Source: Glycomyces amatae
GTDB taxonomy: Bacteria; Actinomycetota; Actinomycetes; Mycobacteriales; Micromonosporaceae
Reading direction: 5' to 3'
Length of the DNA: 64,000 nucleotides
NCBI RefSeq assembly: GCF_020991375.1
Contig: NZ_JAJLQZ010000009.1
Coordinates: forward strand, 172,460-236,459
The translations under genes were made by a program, and so were the position numbers. The notes beneath the pieces were generated by a model that was given only the letters and a program-made list of their open reading frames with translations, was not told the DNA's origin and did no database searches. This document shows, piece by piece, positions 1 to 8,516 of the stretch (position 1 is the first letter of the stretch; each line of letters starts with the position of its first letter).

Positions 1-1122
1 CGGATGCTCGCCCGCGGCGATGAGGTTCTCGCGGTGCAGGTCCGAGGCGCCGAGGGCGTGCAGCAAGGCGATGAGGCCGCCCTGGCGGCGGTAGAAGCGG
101 CGCACTGCGGCCTCGTCGGCGCACGCGGCGGGGGCGACGAACGCCTGCCACAGCCACGCCTCGCCCGCCACCGTGGGGACGGTCTCGAGGCGGGGCGTGA
201 AGCCGCGCCCGTTCAGCCAGTCGACGCACCGCTCGAAGCAGGCGTCCGCCCCGGCCGGGCGCGGCTTGTAGACCACGGAGGCCTCCGCGGTCCTGAACAC
301 CAATGTGGTGCGGCCGCCCCGGTGCGGGTCGGATCCACCTCCCTCGATCGCGGTGATCGTTTCCCGGGACCCGACACCTATGGCGTCCAAACGGTCGCGG
401 TCGCCGCGGAAGCGGTGCAGGGCCTCGTCGACGGCGGCGACGCGGCCGCCGATGCGGGCGAGCAGGAGCCGCGGCACGACCGGATGGCGGCGGCAGGCCT
501 CCGTGAACCAGTCGAGGTCGGCGGTGCGCTCCCGGAAGCCTTGCAGACGTTCGGCATCGGTCTCTCCGGCGAGTTCGCCGCGCAGCCGGGCGAGGTGCAG
601 TTCGAGCGCCATCACCCCGTCCATGACCGCCACTAGGCGGGGCGCGAGGTCGCTGGCGAGCCTGCGTGCCAGGCGCTCGGGGTCCTCGAGGAGGTCGCGG
701 TGCGGTGCGAGCGCTTCGCGCATGCGGACCACGGCCTCCCACAGGGCCGGCCAGGCGCCGCGTCCGAGTGGGGCGTTGTCGAGATATGCCTGGCAGCGTT
801 CGCGGTCGGCGGTGGGAGCCTCGGCGGCGTGGCGCAGCAGAGTCCGCCATTCGACGATCCACGCCGTGTCGGCCCCCGCGGCGGGGACGGGGGCTCGCAT
901 GGACGACAGGACCGACCGGAACGCCTCGGGGGTGAGGCCGTCCGCCGCGAGCCGCGCACCGAAGGCCGCGTCATCGGTCATGCCCGCCTCGCGCCGCCAG
1001 AGTCCGGTGAGGACGTCCACGCCGGACTCGCCCCCTTCGGGGACTGCCGCGGCGTCGCGCTCGTGCAGCCACAGCGCCGCCAGAAGCCGGTCGTCTCGTC
1101 CGCCTTGCTTGTCGATGGTCAT
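1..1122 (-). CDS. lanM: Class II lanthipeptide synthetase LanM, N-terminal part (cut by window edge)
   Basis: The open frame runs from ATG at 1122 to the window edge without a stop, giving 374 codons. It matches the N-terminal dehydratase half (DUF4135) of LanM enzymes: a VYKPRP motif near residues 281-286 and the signature HALGASDLHRENL near 357-368, where LanM proteins place kinase-like active-site residues. LanM phosphorylates and dehydrates Ser/Thr in the precursor core, then its C-terminal LanC-like domain (outside the window) forms thioether rings. The start is supported by GGAGGG just upstream of ATG. The gene lies downstream of the precursor gene on the same strand, the usual lanA-lanM order. 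Family call is firm; the cyclase half cannot be seen. Confidence 0.93.
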   Translation of the reverse strand, partial: MTIDKQGGRDDRLLAALWLHERDAAAVPEGGESGVDVLTGLWRREAGMTDDAAFGARLAADGLTPEAFRSVLSSMRAPVPAAGADTAWIVEWRTLLRHAAEAPTADRERCQAYLDNAPLGRGAWPALWEAVVRMREALAPHRDLLEDPERLARRLASDLAPRLVAVMDGVMALELHLARLRGELAGETDAERLQGFRERTADLDWFTEACRRHPVVPRLLLARIGGRVAAVDEALHRFRGDRDRLDAIGVGSRETITAIEGGGSDPHRGGRTTLVFRTAEASVVYKPRPAGADACFERCVDWLNGRGFTPRLETVPTVAGEAWLWQAFVAPAACADEAAVRRFYRRQGGLIALLHALGASDLHRENLIAAGEHP

Positions 1123-1162
1123 CGTCCCTCCATATGGGGTCGCGGGATGGACCGAACACTCC

Positions 1163-1202
1163 AGCCGGGGCCGGGGTCCCGAAACGGGCCCCGGCCCCGG
1201 CT
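1163..1202 (-). terminator. Strong hairpin between precursor gene and lanM
   Basis: Arms of about 18 bases (1163-1181 and 1185-1202) pair with one bulged base around an AAA loop, GC throughout. It lies between the stop of the precursor gene (1215) and the lanM start (1122). There is no T-run. Known precedent: such hairpins commonly act as partial terminators or 3'-end stabilisers that keep precursor mRNA in excess over synthetase mRNA. That role here is inference. Confidence 0.7.
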
Positions 1203-1214
1203 GGGCCGTGATGC

Positions 1215-1454
1215 CTAGCAGCAGCCGGACCACGAGCAGACGGTGATGCCGTTGTCGCAGGTGCACTCGCCCGTGATCGAGCAGACCCAGCCGCAGCCGC
1301 AGTCACCGCCGATGGTGGCGGCCATCTCCTCCTCCGACAGCTCGCGCGCGATCGCACCGGCCGGGTGGGCCGGCAGCGCGGCGAGGTCGCCCTCGGAGAG
1401 CGCGAGGCGCGCCACCGGGTCGGTCCAGGCGTTGATGATCAGGTTGTTGTCCAT
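1215..1454 (-). CDS. lanA: Lanthipeptide precursor, actagardine/mersacidin type
   Basis: 79 residues with a perfect AAAGGAGG ribosome site at 1461-1468. The leader (residues 1-50) begins with an AWTDPVARLALS block typical of plantaricin C/mersacidin-type leaders and ends in TIGG, a double-glycine cleavage site. The 29-residue core holds GWVCSITGECTC, closely resembling the lipid II-binding ring of actagardine and mersacidin (C-T/S-L/I-T-x-E-C). It then continues to a C-terminal CSWSGCC. There are eight Cys (core positions 2, 4, 8, 14, 16, 23, 28, 29) against six Ser/Thr (9, 11, 15, 21, 24, 26). At most six thioethers can therefore form, leaving at least two Cys for a disulfide or free thiols. 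Predicted to be modified by the adjacent LanM and exported by LanT. Antibacterial activity is inferred. Confidence 0.93.
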   Translation of the reverse strand: MDNNLIINAWTDPVARLALSEGDLAALPAHPAGAIARELSEEEMAATIGGDCGCGWVCSITGECTCDNGITVCSWSGCC

Positions 1455-1737
1455 GATTCACCTCCTTTGAAGGGTGTTCGGAACCATCGAGAACGTACGG
1501 CCGCTCGCAGTCGCAGGTCAACGCGTTCTCCACCATCCATGGAGGACTGCGGGACGAACGGCGTACGACCGGCTGCGCCCCGCGGTTCGCCTGGGAGGGA
1601 AGGTAAATCGCGTGCGAACGTTCGTCGGTCCGGCCCGAACGAAAGGTGTACAACCCCTCGCGTCGCCACGCTCCGCGATTAGCCTGAAACCGATCGCATC
1701 GAACATCGCACCGATTCCCTTGGAGCTGATCGCATCC
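1455..1737. promoter_or_regulatory. Divergent promoter region of the lanthipeptide locus
   Basis: A 283-base gap separates the minus-strand lanA-lanM unit from the plus-strand export operon, so it should carry both promoters. It has a perfect 10-base palindrome CGAACGTTCG at 1615-1624 and a short inverted repeat CTCCA/TGGAG near 1529-1545. These are possible regulator sites, perhaps for the LuxR-type protein at 7758. No convincing -10/-35 pair was picked out. Small frames here lack coding character. Confidence 0.45.
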
Positions 1738-2298
1738 ATGCGCTACCGCACCGCCGGGAGCCACGCCGAGGCGGCCGAGTCCCTCATCGCCGGCATCGCA
1801 CCCCCCTCCTTGTCCCGCAGGGCCATGCTCGCCGGCTGGACCGCTGCCCTGCTCCTGCTCTTGACCGGGCTGGCGGCGTCGTTCGCGGTCGTCACCCCGG
1901 TCTACGCGTTCGGCACCGCCACCGTCCTCACCAACGGCGCGGGGGAGCGGATTCTGCTCCTCCTGCCCGCCGAGCAGGGCCGGGACGTCGCCGCGGGCGA
2001 CACGGTGACCATCACGTCGGGCGCGGCCACCGCCGAGCACACGGTCGTCTCGGTCGAGGCCGAACCGCGCTCCGCCGAGGAGGTCGCGACCGAGTACGAC
2101 CTGTCGCAGGCCGTCGCCGCGCAGCTGACCGGTCCCGTCCTCCTCGCCGAGGTCGAGGCACCCGCCTCGATCGGCGGCCTGCCGACCGCCGACTACGCGG
2201 GCGCGGTCTTCACCGTCGCCGCGGTCGTGGGGGAGCGGCGGACCCTCCCGTTCATGGTCCGGCAGTTCTTCACCGCGGGCTCGCAGGGGGCCTCGTGA
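1738..2298 (+). CDS. Small HlyD-like single-pass membrane protein of the lanthipeptide export operon
   Basis: 186 residues. ATG at 1738 was chosen because upstream sequence in the frame is not protein-like and a GGAG lies about 12 bases before it. Residues 1-30 are cytoplasmic, followed by a hydrophobic helix (about 31-58). The external part has a short beta-rich region resembling HlyD/membrane-fusion adaptors (TATVLTNGAGERI, RDVAAGDTVTI) but much smaller than a normal 400-residue HlyD and with no long coiled coil. Its stop overlaps the LanT start (TGATG), so the two are translationally coupled. Likely an accessory or periplasm-facing partner of LanT; function is inferred. Confidence 0.6.
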   Translation: MRYRTAGSHAEAAESLIAGIAPPSLSRRAMLAGWTAALLLLLTGLAASFAVVTPVYAFGTATVLTNGAGERILLLLPAEQGRDVAAGDTVTITSGAATAEHTVVSVEAEPRSAEEVATEYDLSQAVAAQLTGPVLLAEVEAPASIGGLPTADYAGAVFTVAAVVGERRTLPFMVRQFFTAGSQGAS

Positions 2299-4484
2299 TG
2301 CGGTCGATCCTCTCCGGGCTGTCCGCCCTGCTGCGCCGCGGTGCGCGGGTCCCCGTCCGCATCCAGCTCGTCGCCGTCGAATGCGGCGCGGCCTGCCTGG
2401 CGATGGTCGCCTCCTTCCACGGCAGGCGCACCCGCACCGCCGAGTGCCGCGAGATCAGCGGCCTCGGCCGCAACGGCCTGAGCCTGCTCGACATCGCCCG
2501 GGCCGCGGGCCGCCTCGGCCTGGACGCCAAGGGGGTCCTGCTCCCCGCCGGGGCCGTCACCGACGCCGACCTGCCGTTCATCGCCCACTGGGACGACAAC
2601 CACTTCGTGGTCGTCGAGCGGCTGGGGCGCAAAGCCGTCAGGATCGTCGACCCGGCCTCGGGCCGCCGGTCCGTCCCCCGGGAGCGGTTCGCGGCCCACT
2701 ACACCGGCCGCGCGGTCCTGCTGCGGCCCGGACCGGACCTCACCCGCTCCCGCAGCCGCGAACGCAGCCCCTGGGCCGCCTACCTCAAGGCCCTCGCGGC
2801 GGCCCCCGGCGTCCGCGGCGTCCTCGCCCGCATCGTCGCCGCCAGCGTCCTCGTCACCGCGCTCGGACTGCTCGTCCCGGTGCTCACCATGGCCCTCATC
2901 GACCAGGTCGTGGTCGCCCGCATGTCGGGACTGCTCGGCCTCATCGCGGTCGCAGGCGCCGGCGTCCTCGTATGCGTCCTCGCCTTCAACATGCTGCGCG
3001 CCATGCACACCGTGCGCCTCCAAGCCCGGCTCGACGCCCAGATCGTCCCGCAGTTCTTCGAGCACCTGCTCGCGCTGCCCTCCCGGTTCTTCCAGCAAAG
3101 CCGTTCCGGCGACCTCCTGCTGCGCATGACGAGCAACGCCACCGTCCGCGACCTGCTCTCCAGCCAGACCGTCTCGCTCCTGCTCGACAGCCTCATCGCC
3201 GTGGTCTACGGCGCGGTCCTGCTCGTCGTGGCCCCGCCCATCGCCGTCGTCGCGTTCGCGCTGGCGGCCCTCCAGGCGCTCGTCCTCGTCGGCTCGGCGC
3301 GGCAGGTCCACCGCTTGATGAAGCGCGACGTCGCGGCTCAGGCCGACTCGCAGTCCTTCGCCGTCCAGGCCGTCACCGGCATCGCCACCCTCAAGTCCCT
3401 CGGCGCCGAGGACCGCGTCTTCGACCGCTGGCACGGCCTCTTCAAGTCGCAGGTGGACGCCGGATTGCGCCGCCACCGCGCCACCGCCGTCGTCGATTCG
3501 CTCGCCGCGGCCCTGCGCACCATGTCACCCCTGGTCCTGCTCTTCGCCGGGGCGCTCTACGTCCTCGAGGGCGCCCTCACCATCGGCTCGATGGTCGCCG
3601 TCGCCAGCATCGGCGTCTCCTTCCTCGCCCCCATGGCCAACCTCGTCACCACCGGCCAGCAGCTCCAGCTCGTCGGCGCCCAGCTCCAGCGCATCGAGGA
3701 CGTCCTGCGCACCGCCCCCGAGCGGCAGGGCGGCGAACGAGTCGACCTCCGCGGCGGCATCGAGCTGCGCGGCGTCGGATTCCACTACGACGGCACCGGA
3801 CCGGTCCTCCACGGCGTCGACCTCGCCGTCCCCGCCGGCGCCACCGTCGCCGTCGTCGGCCCCACCGGCTCCGGCAAGAGCACCCTGGCCCGGCTTCTGC
3901 TGGGCCTCTACGAGCCCACCGAGGGCACCGTCGCCTACGACGGCCGCCCCCTGTCCGGACTCGACCTCGCCCACACCCGGCGCCAGCTCGGGGCCGTCCT
4001 CCAAGACGCCTTCGTCCTCGACGGCACCATCGCGGAGAACCTCCGCCTCGCCGACCCCCAGGCGTCCTTCGACCGCATACAGGACGCCGCCCGCCGCGCC
4101 GGGCTCGGCGCCGACATCGCCGCCATGCCCTCGGGCTACAACACCCGCGTCGGCGAGTACGGGGAGTCGCTCTCCGGCGGCCAGCGCCAGCGGCTCGCGC
4201 TCGCCCGCGTCCTCGCCGCCGACCCGGCGGTGCTCGTCCTCGACGAGGCCACCAGCCACCTCGATGCCGTCACCGAGGCCGCCGTCAACGCCGCCGTCGC
4301 CGAACTCACCTGCACCCGCATCGTGATCGCCCACCGCCTCAGCACCGTCCGCGACGCCGACCTCATCGTCGTCCTCGACGGCGGCCGCGTCGTCGAGACC
4401 GGCACCCACGTCGAACTCGTCGCCGCCTCGGGCCGCTACGCCGCGCTGGTCGCGGCGCAGCTCGAACCGGCGGAGAAAGCCTGA
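2298..4484 (+). CDS. lanT: LanT-type peptidase-containing ABC exporter
   Basis: 728 residues with three domains. The N-terminal C39 peptidase domain (about 20-135) has Gln23, catalytic Cys29 in ECGAAC, His102 in NHFVVVE and Asp118 in VDPASG. A six-helix transmembrane domain follows (about 165-450). The nucleotide-binding domain has Walker A GPTGSGKST (about 521-529), signature LSGGQ (about 626), Walker B VLVLDEA and H-loop IAHRLS. Proteins of this architecture cut leaders after Gly-Gly during export, matching the TIGG end of the adjacent precursor leader. ATG at 2298 overlaps the preceding stop; a GTG sits three bases earlier. All catalytic residues are intact. Confidence 0.95.
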   Translation: MRSILSGLSALLRRGARVPVRIQLVAVECGAACLAMVASFHGRRTRTAECREISGLGRNGLSLLDIARAAGRLGLDAKGVLLPAGAVTDADLPFIAHWDDNHFVVVERLGRKAVRIVDPASGRRSVPRERFAAHYTGRAVLLRPGPDLTRSRSRERSPWAAYLKALAAAPGVRGVLARIVAASVLVTALGLLVPVLTMALIDQVVVARMSGLLGLIAVAGAGVLVCVLAFNMLRAMHTVRLQARLDAQIVPQFFEHLLALPSRFFQQSRSGDLLLRMTSNATVRDLLSSQTVSLLLDSLIAVVYGAVLLVVAPPIAVVAFALAALQALVLVGSARQVHRLMKRDVAAQADSQSFAVQAVTGIATLKSLGAEDRVFDRWHGLFKSQVDAGLRRHRATAVVDSLAAALRTMSPLVLLFAGALYVLEGALTIGSMVAVASIGVSFLAPMANLVTTGQQLQLVGAQLQRIEDVLRTAPERQGGERVDLRGGIELRGVGFHYDGTGPVLHGVDLAVPAGATVAVVGPTGSGKSTLARLLLGLYEPTEGTVAYDGRPLSGLDLAHTRRQLGAVLQDAFVLDGTIAENLRLADPQASFDRIQDAARRAGLGADIAAMPSGYNTRVGEYGESLSGGQRQRLALARVLAADPAVLVLDEATSHLDAVTEAAVNAAVAELTCTRIVIAHRLSTVRDADLIVVLDGGRVVETGTHVELVAASGRYAALVAAQLEPAEKA

Positions 4485-4489
4485 GGCGC

Positions 4490-5086
4490 ATGGCCTTCAC
4501 ACGTTTCCGCGCCCTGCTCGCGCTGCTCGCCGTACTTCTGGCCGCCGCCGGGTTCGGCCTCGGGCGGCTCACCGCCGAGCCCTCCGCCCCCGGCGAGGGC
4601 TCGGTCGAGGTCGGCTTCGCCCGCGACATGATCCGCCACCACGAGCAGGCCGTCCTCATGGCCCAGCTGGCCTACGACCACGCCGAGGACCCCCTCGTCA
4701 AGGCGATCGGCTACGACATCGCCCTGAGCCAGCAGCACCAGATCGGCATGATGACCCGCTGGCTCGAGGAGTGGCAGGTGCCCGCCACCGGCGAGGCGCC
4801 GCCGATGGCCTGGATGGGCCATCACGAATCGCATGCCGAAGGCGACGACGCACTCATGCCCGGCATGGCCTCCCCGGCGCAACTCGACGACCTCGCCGAG
4901 GCGACCGGACCGTCATTCGAAACGCGATTCCTGGAACTCATGATCGATCACCACACCGCCGGAGTCGACATGGCCTCCTACGCCGCCGAACACGCTTCCG
5001 TGGACCACGTCCGCACGCTCGCGGCGGGTATGGTGGAGGCTCAAAGGAACGAAGTGGTCATGATGAGCGATATGCTTAACAATTAA
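4490..5086 (+). CDS. DUF305 membrane-anchored protein, His/Met-rich
   Basis: 198 residues. An N-terminal hydrophobic anchor (about 8-24) is followed by a DUF305 domain with two signature His-His motifs, RDMIRHHEQAV (about 46-56) and LMIDHHTAGV (about 148-157). A central Met/His-rich stretch (MAWMGHHESH) could bind copper. It starts five bases after the LanT stop and so belongs to the lanthipeptide operon. DUF305 proteins are often linked to metal handling, but their biochemical role is poorly defined. Its presence here could relate to immunity, thiol/disulfide or copper chemistry; that is speculation. Confidence 0.85.
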   Translation: MAFTRFRALLALLAVLLAAAGFGLGRLTAEPSAPGEGSVEVGFARDMIRHHEQAVLMAQLAYDHAEDPLVKAIGYDIALSQQHQIGMMTRWLEEWQVPATGEAPPMAWMGHHESHAEGDDALMPGMASPAQLDDLAEATGPSFETRFLELMIDHHTAGVDMASYAAEHASVDHVRTLAAGMVEAQRNEVVMMSDMLNN

Positions 5087-5197
5087 AGGAAACCAGATGT
5101 TAGCACCATTGTGCCCGTTGCCTTCCGTCCCTGATCCGGCGATGCGCACCGCACCGTCCGCGCCGCAGAACCGAACGCAAAGGACAGTCACGACACC

Positions 5198-7696
5198 ATG
5201 CCTTTGAACACCGGCCGTTCGAATGACACCCGGCGGCGAGAACCCGGCGACGCGGACCTCCGCGTCGGCTCGGTCGGCTCGCTCACCGCCCTGGCCGCCC
5301 GCCTGGCCTGGGGCCAGCGCCGCCGCCACGCCCTGACGTTCTGCGCCGCCGTCGTCGGCATCGCCTTCGTAGCCGGGACGCTCATCTTCACCGACGGCGT
5401 CCGCGCCGCCATCGAGGAGCGCTCCCAGGCCCGCTACGCCGCCACCGACGCGGCCGTGCGCCCTGCCGACGGTGAGAGCCCCCTCGACCCCGGCCTGGTC
5501 GACCGCGTCGCCGCAGCGCCCGGCGTCGCCGCCGCCTCCGGCCGGATCCAGGCTGGCGGCGAACTCACCGGCCCCGACGGCGAGACCCTGCCCGGCATGG
5601 TCCTCGCCGTCCCCGCCGAGGTGCCGCTGCGCTCGTTCGACCTCCTCGAAGGCGCCCACCCCGCCGCCTCCGGCGACGCCCTCGTCGACCCCGGCACCGC
5701 CGAGCGCCTCGGCCTCGCCGTCGGCGACGCCTTTACCGCCGAGAGCGGCGCCGGCGAGCCGACGACCCTGCGCCTCACCGGCATCGCGCGCACCGAGGGC
5801 ACGCCCTACGACGCGAACCGGTTGGCCGCCGTCCTCCCCGAGACCGCCCTGGCGCTCGCGGGCGCCGACGGCTACAGCGAGATCATCGCCGCCGCCGAGC
5901 CCGGCACCGACGCCGCCGGGCTCGCCGCGGCCCTCGGCGCCGAGCTCGGCGCCGGCGTCACCGTCCTCACCGGGGGCGAACTCGTCGCCGAGGAGCGCGA
6001 ACGGGCCTTCCAGAACGTCGACCTCATCCTCCAGGTCCTCAACGTGTTCGTCCTCATCGCGATCGTCACCGCCGCGTTCGTCATCGCGAACGGCTTCTCG
6101 ATCACCCTCGCCCAGCGCACCCGCCAGCTCGCGACCCTGCGCCTCATCGGACTCACCCGCGGCCAGCTCTCCCGCCTCGCCCTCGCCGAGGCCGCCCTCA
6201 TGGGCCTGGCCGCCTCGCTCCTGGGCCTCGCCGCGGGCGCGGCGATCGCCCGCGGCCTGAGCGCGGTGCTCGCCTCCTCGGGAACGCCCACCGAGCTCGG
6301 CGCGATCGGAGCGCGGACCGCCGCGATCACCCTCGCCGTCGGCATCATCGTCACCGTCGCCAGCGCCTACCTCCCTGCCCGCAAGGCCGCCCGCACCGCC
6401 GCGATCCAGGCCCTGCGCGAGAGCGCCACCGCCGCCGGGACCGGCGCCGGACGCGCGCGCCTCGCTCTCGGCGCCACAGCCCTGGCCGCAGCGGCCGCCC
6501 TCTGGGCGCTCGCACTGGACGCGGGCTTGATCGCACTCCTGCTCAGCGGCGTGCTCGGCTTCACCGGCACCGTCCTGGTCCTGCCCGCCCTCGTCCCGGC
6601 CTTCGCCTGGCTCGTCGACCGGATGCCCCTGGGACGCACACCGGTCCGCCTGGCCGTGCGCCAGGTGGCCCGCAACCGGCGCCGCGCCGCCGGAGCCGCC
6701 GCGGCGATCGTCCTGTGCACCGCCCTCGTCTCGGCCGTCCTCATCGGCACCCACTCGGCGCGCACCAGCGTCGAGCACGAGGCGGCCCGCGAGTACCCCG
6801 CCGACTTCTCGCTCTCGGGCGGCGCCCTCCCGGACGCGCTCCTGGACGACCTGCGGGCCCTGCCCGCGCTCGACGCCGTCCACGCCCGCCGCACCGGCGA
6901 GGTCGACGGCCTCACCGTGACCTCCACCGACCCGGCCATCGCCGCCCGCGCCGGCCTCGACCTCCGCTTCGACACCGGACCCTCCGTCGCCGTCGCGGCA
7001 CCCGCCGCCGCCGAGCACGGCTGGGCAGTGGGCGACACCATCGCCGTCGGCGACACCGCGGTCACCGTGGCCGACGTGTTCCCCGTCGGTGACGACCCCG
7101 CGCCCCTGGCCGGATTCGACCTGCTCACCGACGAGGCCGGGGCCGCGGCGATCCTGCCCGAGACCCCAGTCTCCACGATCGAGGTCCTCGCGCCGCGCAC
7201 CGCCGGCGCCGACGTCGCCGCCGTGGCCGCCGCCTATCCGGGCGTCAGCGTCAACGACCTCATCGCCTACCGCGACAGCCGCACCGCCGGCATCGATCTC
7301 GTCCTGCGCGCCATGCTCGCGCTGCTGGCCCTGTCGATGCTCATCTCCGCCGTGGGCCTGGCCAACATGCTCAGCCTCTCGATGTACGAACGCATCCGCG
7401 AGCACGGGACCCTCCGCGCACTCGGCACCACCCGCGGCGGCCTGCGCGCCATGGTCACCACCGAGTCGGTGCTCGTCACGGTCCTCGGGGCCGCCGTCGG
7501 CCTCGCCCTCGGCTTCGCCGGGGCCTACGGCGCGATCGCGGTGGTGGCCGCCGAGCAGCCGGTCGCGCTCGCCGTCCCGTACGGCCACCTCGCCGCGCTG
7601 GTGGCCGCGACCATGGCCGCGGCCGTCCTCGCCGCACTCGTGCCCGCTTCGAAAGCCGCCAGGGCCAACATCATCGCCAACCTCCGCACCGAGTGA
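5198..7696 (+). CDS. FtsX/MacB-type ABC transporter permease
   Basis: 832 residues with the duplicated FtsX layout. There is an N-terminal helix (about 43-60), an extracellular domain, and a first three-helix FtsX block (about 270-400). A linker with two more helices leads to a second extracellular domain and a C-terminal FtsX block (about 700-832) containing the typical LRALGTTRGGLRAMV region. These permeases normally work with a separate LolD/MacB-like ATPase; none is present in the window. The position after lanT and the DUF305 gene suggests self-immunity or stress sensing, since the lanthipeptide is expected to target lipid II. Start ATG 5198 lies eight bases after AAAGGA. Confidence 0.88.
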   Translation: MPLNTGRSNDTRRREPGDADLRVGSVGSLTALAARLAWGQRRRHALTFCAAVVGIAFVAGTLIFTDGVRAAIEERSQARYAATDAAVRPADGESPLDPGLVDRVAAAPGVAAASGRIQAGGELTGPDGETLPGMVLAVPAEVPLRSFDLLEGAHPAASGDALVDPGTAERLGLAVGDAFTAESGAGEPTTLRLTGIARTEGTPYDANRLAAVLPETALALAGADGYSEIIAAAEPGTDAAGLAAALGAELGAGVTVLTGGELVAEERERAFQNVDLILQVLNVFVLIAIVTAAFVIANGFSITLAQRTRQLATLRLIGLTRGQLSRLALAEAALMGLAASLLGLAAGAAIARGLSAVLASSGTPTELGAIGARTAAITLAVGIIVTVASAYLPARKAARTAAIQALRESATAAGTGAGRARLALGATALAAAAALWALALDAGLIALLLSGVLGFTGTVLVLPALVPAFAWLVDRMPLGRTPVRLAVRQVARNRRRAAGAAAAIVLCTALVSAVLIGTHSARTSVEHEAAREYPADFSLSGGALPDALLDDLRALPALDAVHARRTGEVDGLTVTSTDPAIAARAGLDLRFDTGPSVAVAAPAAAEHGWAVGDTIAVGDTAVTVADVFPVGDDPAPLAGFDLLTDEAGAAAILPETPVSTIEVLAPRTAGADVAAVAAAYPGVSVNDLIAYRDSRTAGIDLVLRAMLALLALSMLISAVGLANMLSLSMYERIREHGTLRALGTTRGGLRAMVTTESVLVTVLGAAVGLALGFAGAYGAIAVVAAEQPVALAVPYGHLAALVAATMAAAVLAALVPASKAARANIIANLRTE

Positions 7697-7757
7697 CCCG
7701 CTCCCGACGTCCTGCCTGCCGTGCCCGCCAGTCGAGTACCACCCCGAGGAGAACACG

Positions 7758-8510
7758 GTGAGTGTCAACCCGAAGGCCTCTCGCGCCTTCCCGCGACAGC
7801 GGGGACGCTTCGAACGGGTCGACACGGCCCCGCCCGTCCCGCCGAACCCGGTCGACGCCCTGGCCCTGGAGACCGTCGTCGTCCATCCCGTCGACTTCTA
7901 CCGCTCGGTCATCATCGACACCCTGACCCGCGATGACGGCATCGTCGTCCGCGACCAGTTCGGGGACTACGAACTCCTGGCCTCGTGCCCCGCGCTGACC
8001 AAGGCCCACCTGGTGGTCCTCGGCTTCGACGACACGGCGACCAGCCTGGACACCGTCGCGTTCGCGATGCGCCGATGTCGCGGCCTTCCCGTGGTCCTGT
8101 GCGCCAACGTCTCCGGTGACCGCATGGTCGCCCGGACGGTCCGGCTCGGTGCCGAGGCCTGCCTCATCAACCCCACCAGCGGCGACGAGATCCTCATCGC
8201 GGTGCGAGCCGTCGCCCGGATGCGGGACCGCCAAGTGCTCGTCGTACCGCCCGGCTTCGCCGACAGCCTCGAACCGGCGCCGATCGACCGCCTCACCCGC
8301 CGCGAGACCGAGATCCTCTCCCTCGTCGGGAAGGGACTGTCCAACCGGCAGATCAGCCGGTCCCTGGAGATGTCCGAGGGCACCGTGAAGCGGCATCTGC
8401 ACAACGTCTACCGCAAGATGCAGGTGGGCAGCCGCACCGAGGCCGTGCGCCAGGCCCTTCAGTCAGGGGTCCTCGGCATCGGCGACGTCACGGCCCGCCC
8501 AGGCGGCTGA
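7758..8510 (+). CDS. LuxR-family regulator with degenerate receiver domain
   Basis: 250 residues from GTG at 7758, preceded by GAGGAG. The C-terminal LuxR helix-turn-helix (about 179-225, LTRRETEILSLVGKGLSNRQI) is intact. The N-terminal part folds like a response-regulator receiver by pattern, but the phosphoacceptor position reads VVLGFDD instead of LLD, and the conserved Lys near the end is Asn (LINPTS). It is therefore probably controlled by something other than phosphorylation. It is the last gene of the export operon, 61 bases after the permease, so it is the likely pathway-specific regulator. Confidence 0.85.
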   Translation: MSVNPKASRAFPRQRGRFERVDTAPPVPPNPVDALALETVVVHPVDFYRSVIIDTLTRDDGIVVRDQFGDYELLASCPALTKAHLVVLGFDDTATSLDTVAFAMRRCRGLPVVLCANVSGDRMVARTVRLGAEACLINPTSGDEILIAVRAVARMRDRQVLVVPPGFADSLEPAPIDRLTRRETEILSLVGKGLSNRQISRSLEMSEGTVKRHLHNVYRKMQVGSRTEAVRQALQSGVLGIGDVTARPGG

Positions 8511-8516
8511 GGCGGC

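Noticed and set aside
4490..5086. DUF305 gene as a fusion with an upstream long frame starting at 2381
   Set aside because: The upstream part of that frame is an Arg/Pro-rich shadow of LanT. ATG 4490 gives a complete DUF305 protein with its own membrane anchor.
4913..7825. A 970-codon minus-strand frame across the FtsX-type permease
   Set aside because: Composition is low-complexity (Gly, Glu, Ala, Asp, Arg) with no domain. The plus-strand FtsX protein has clear topology and motifs.
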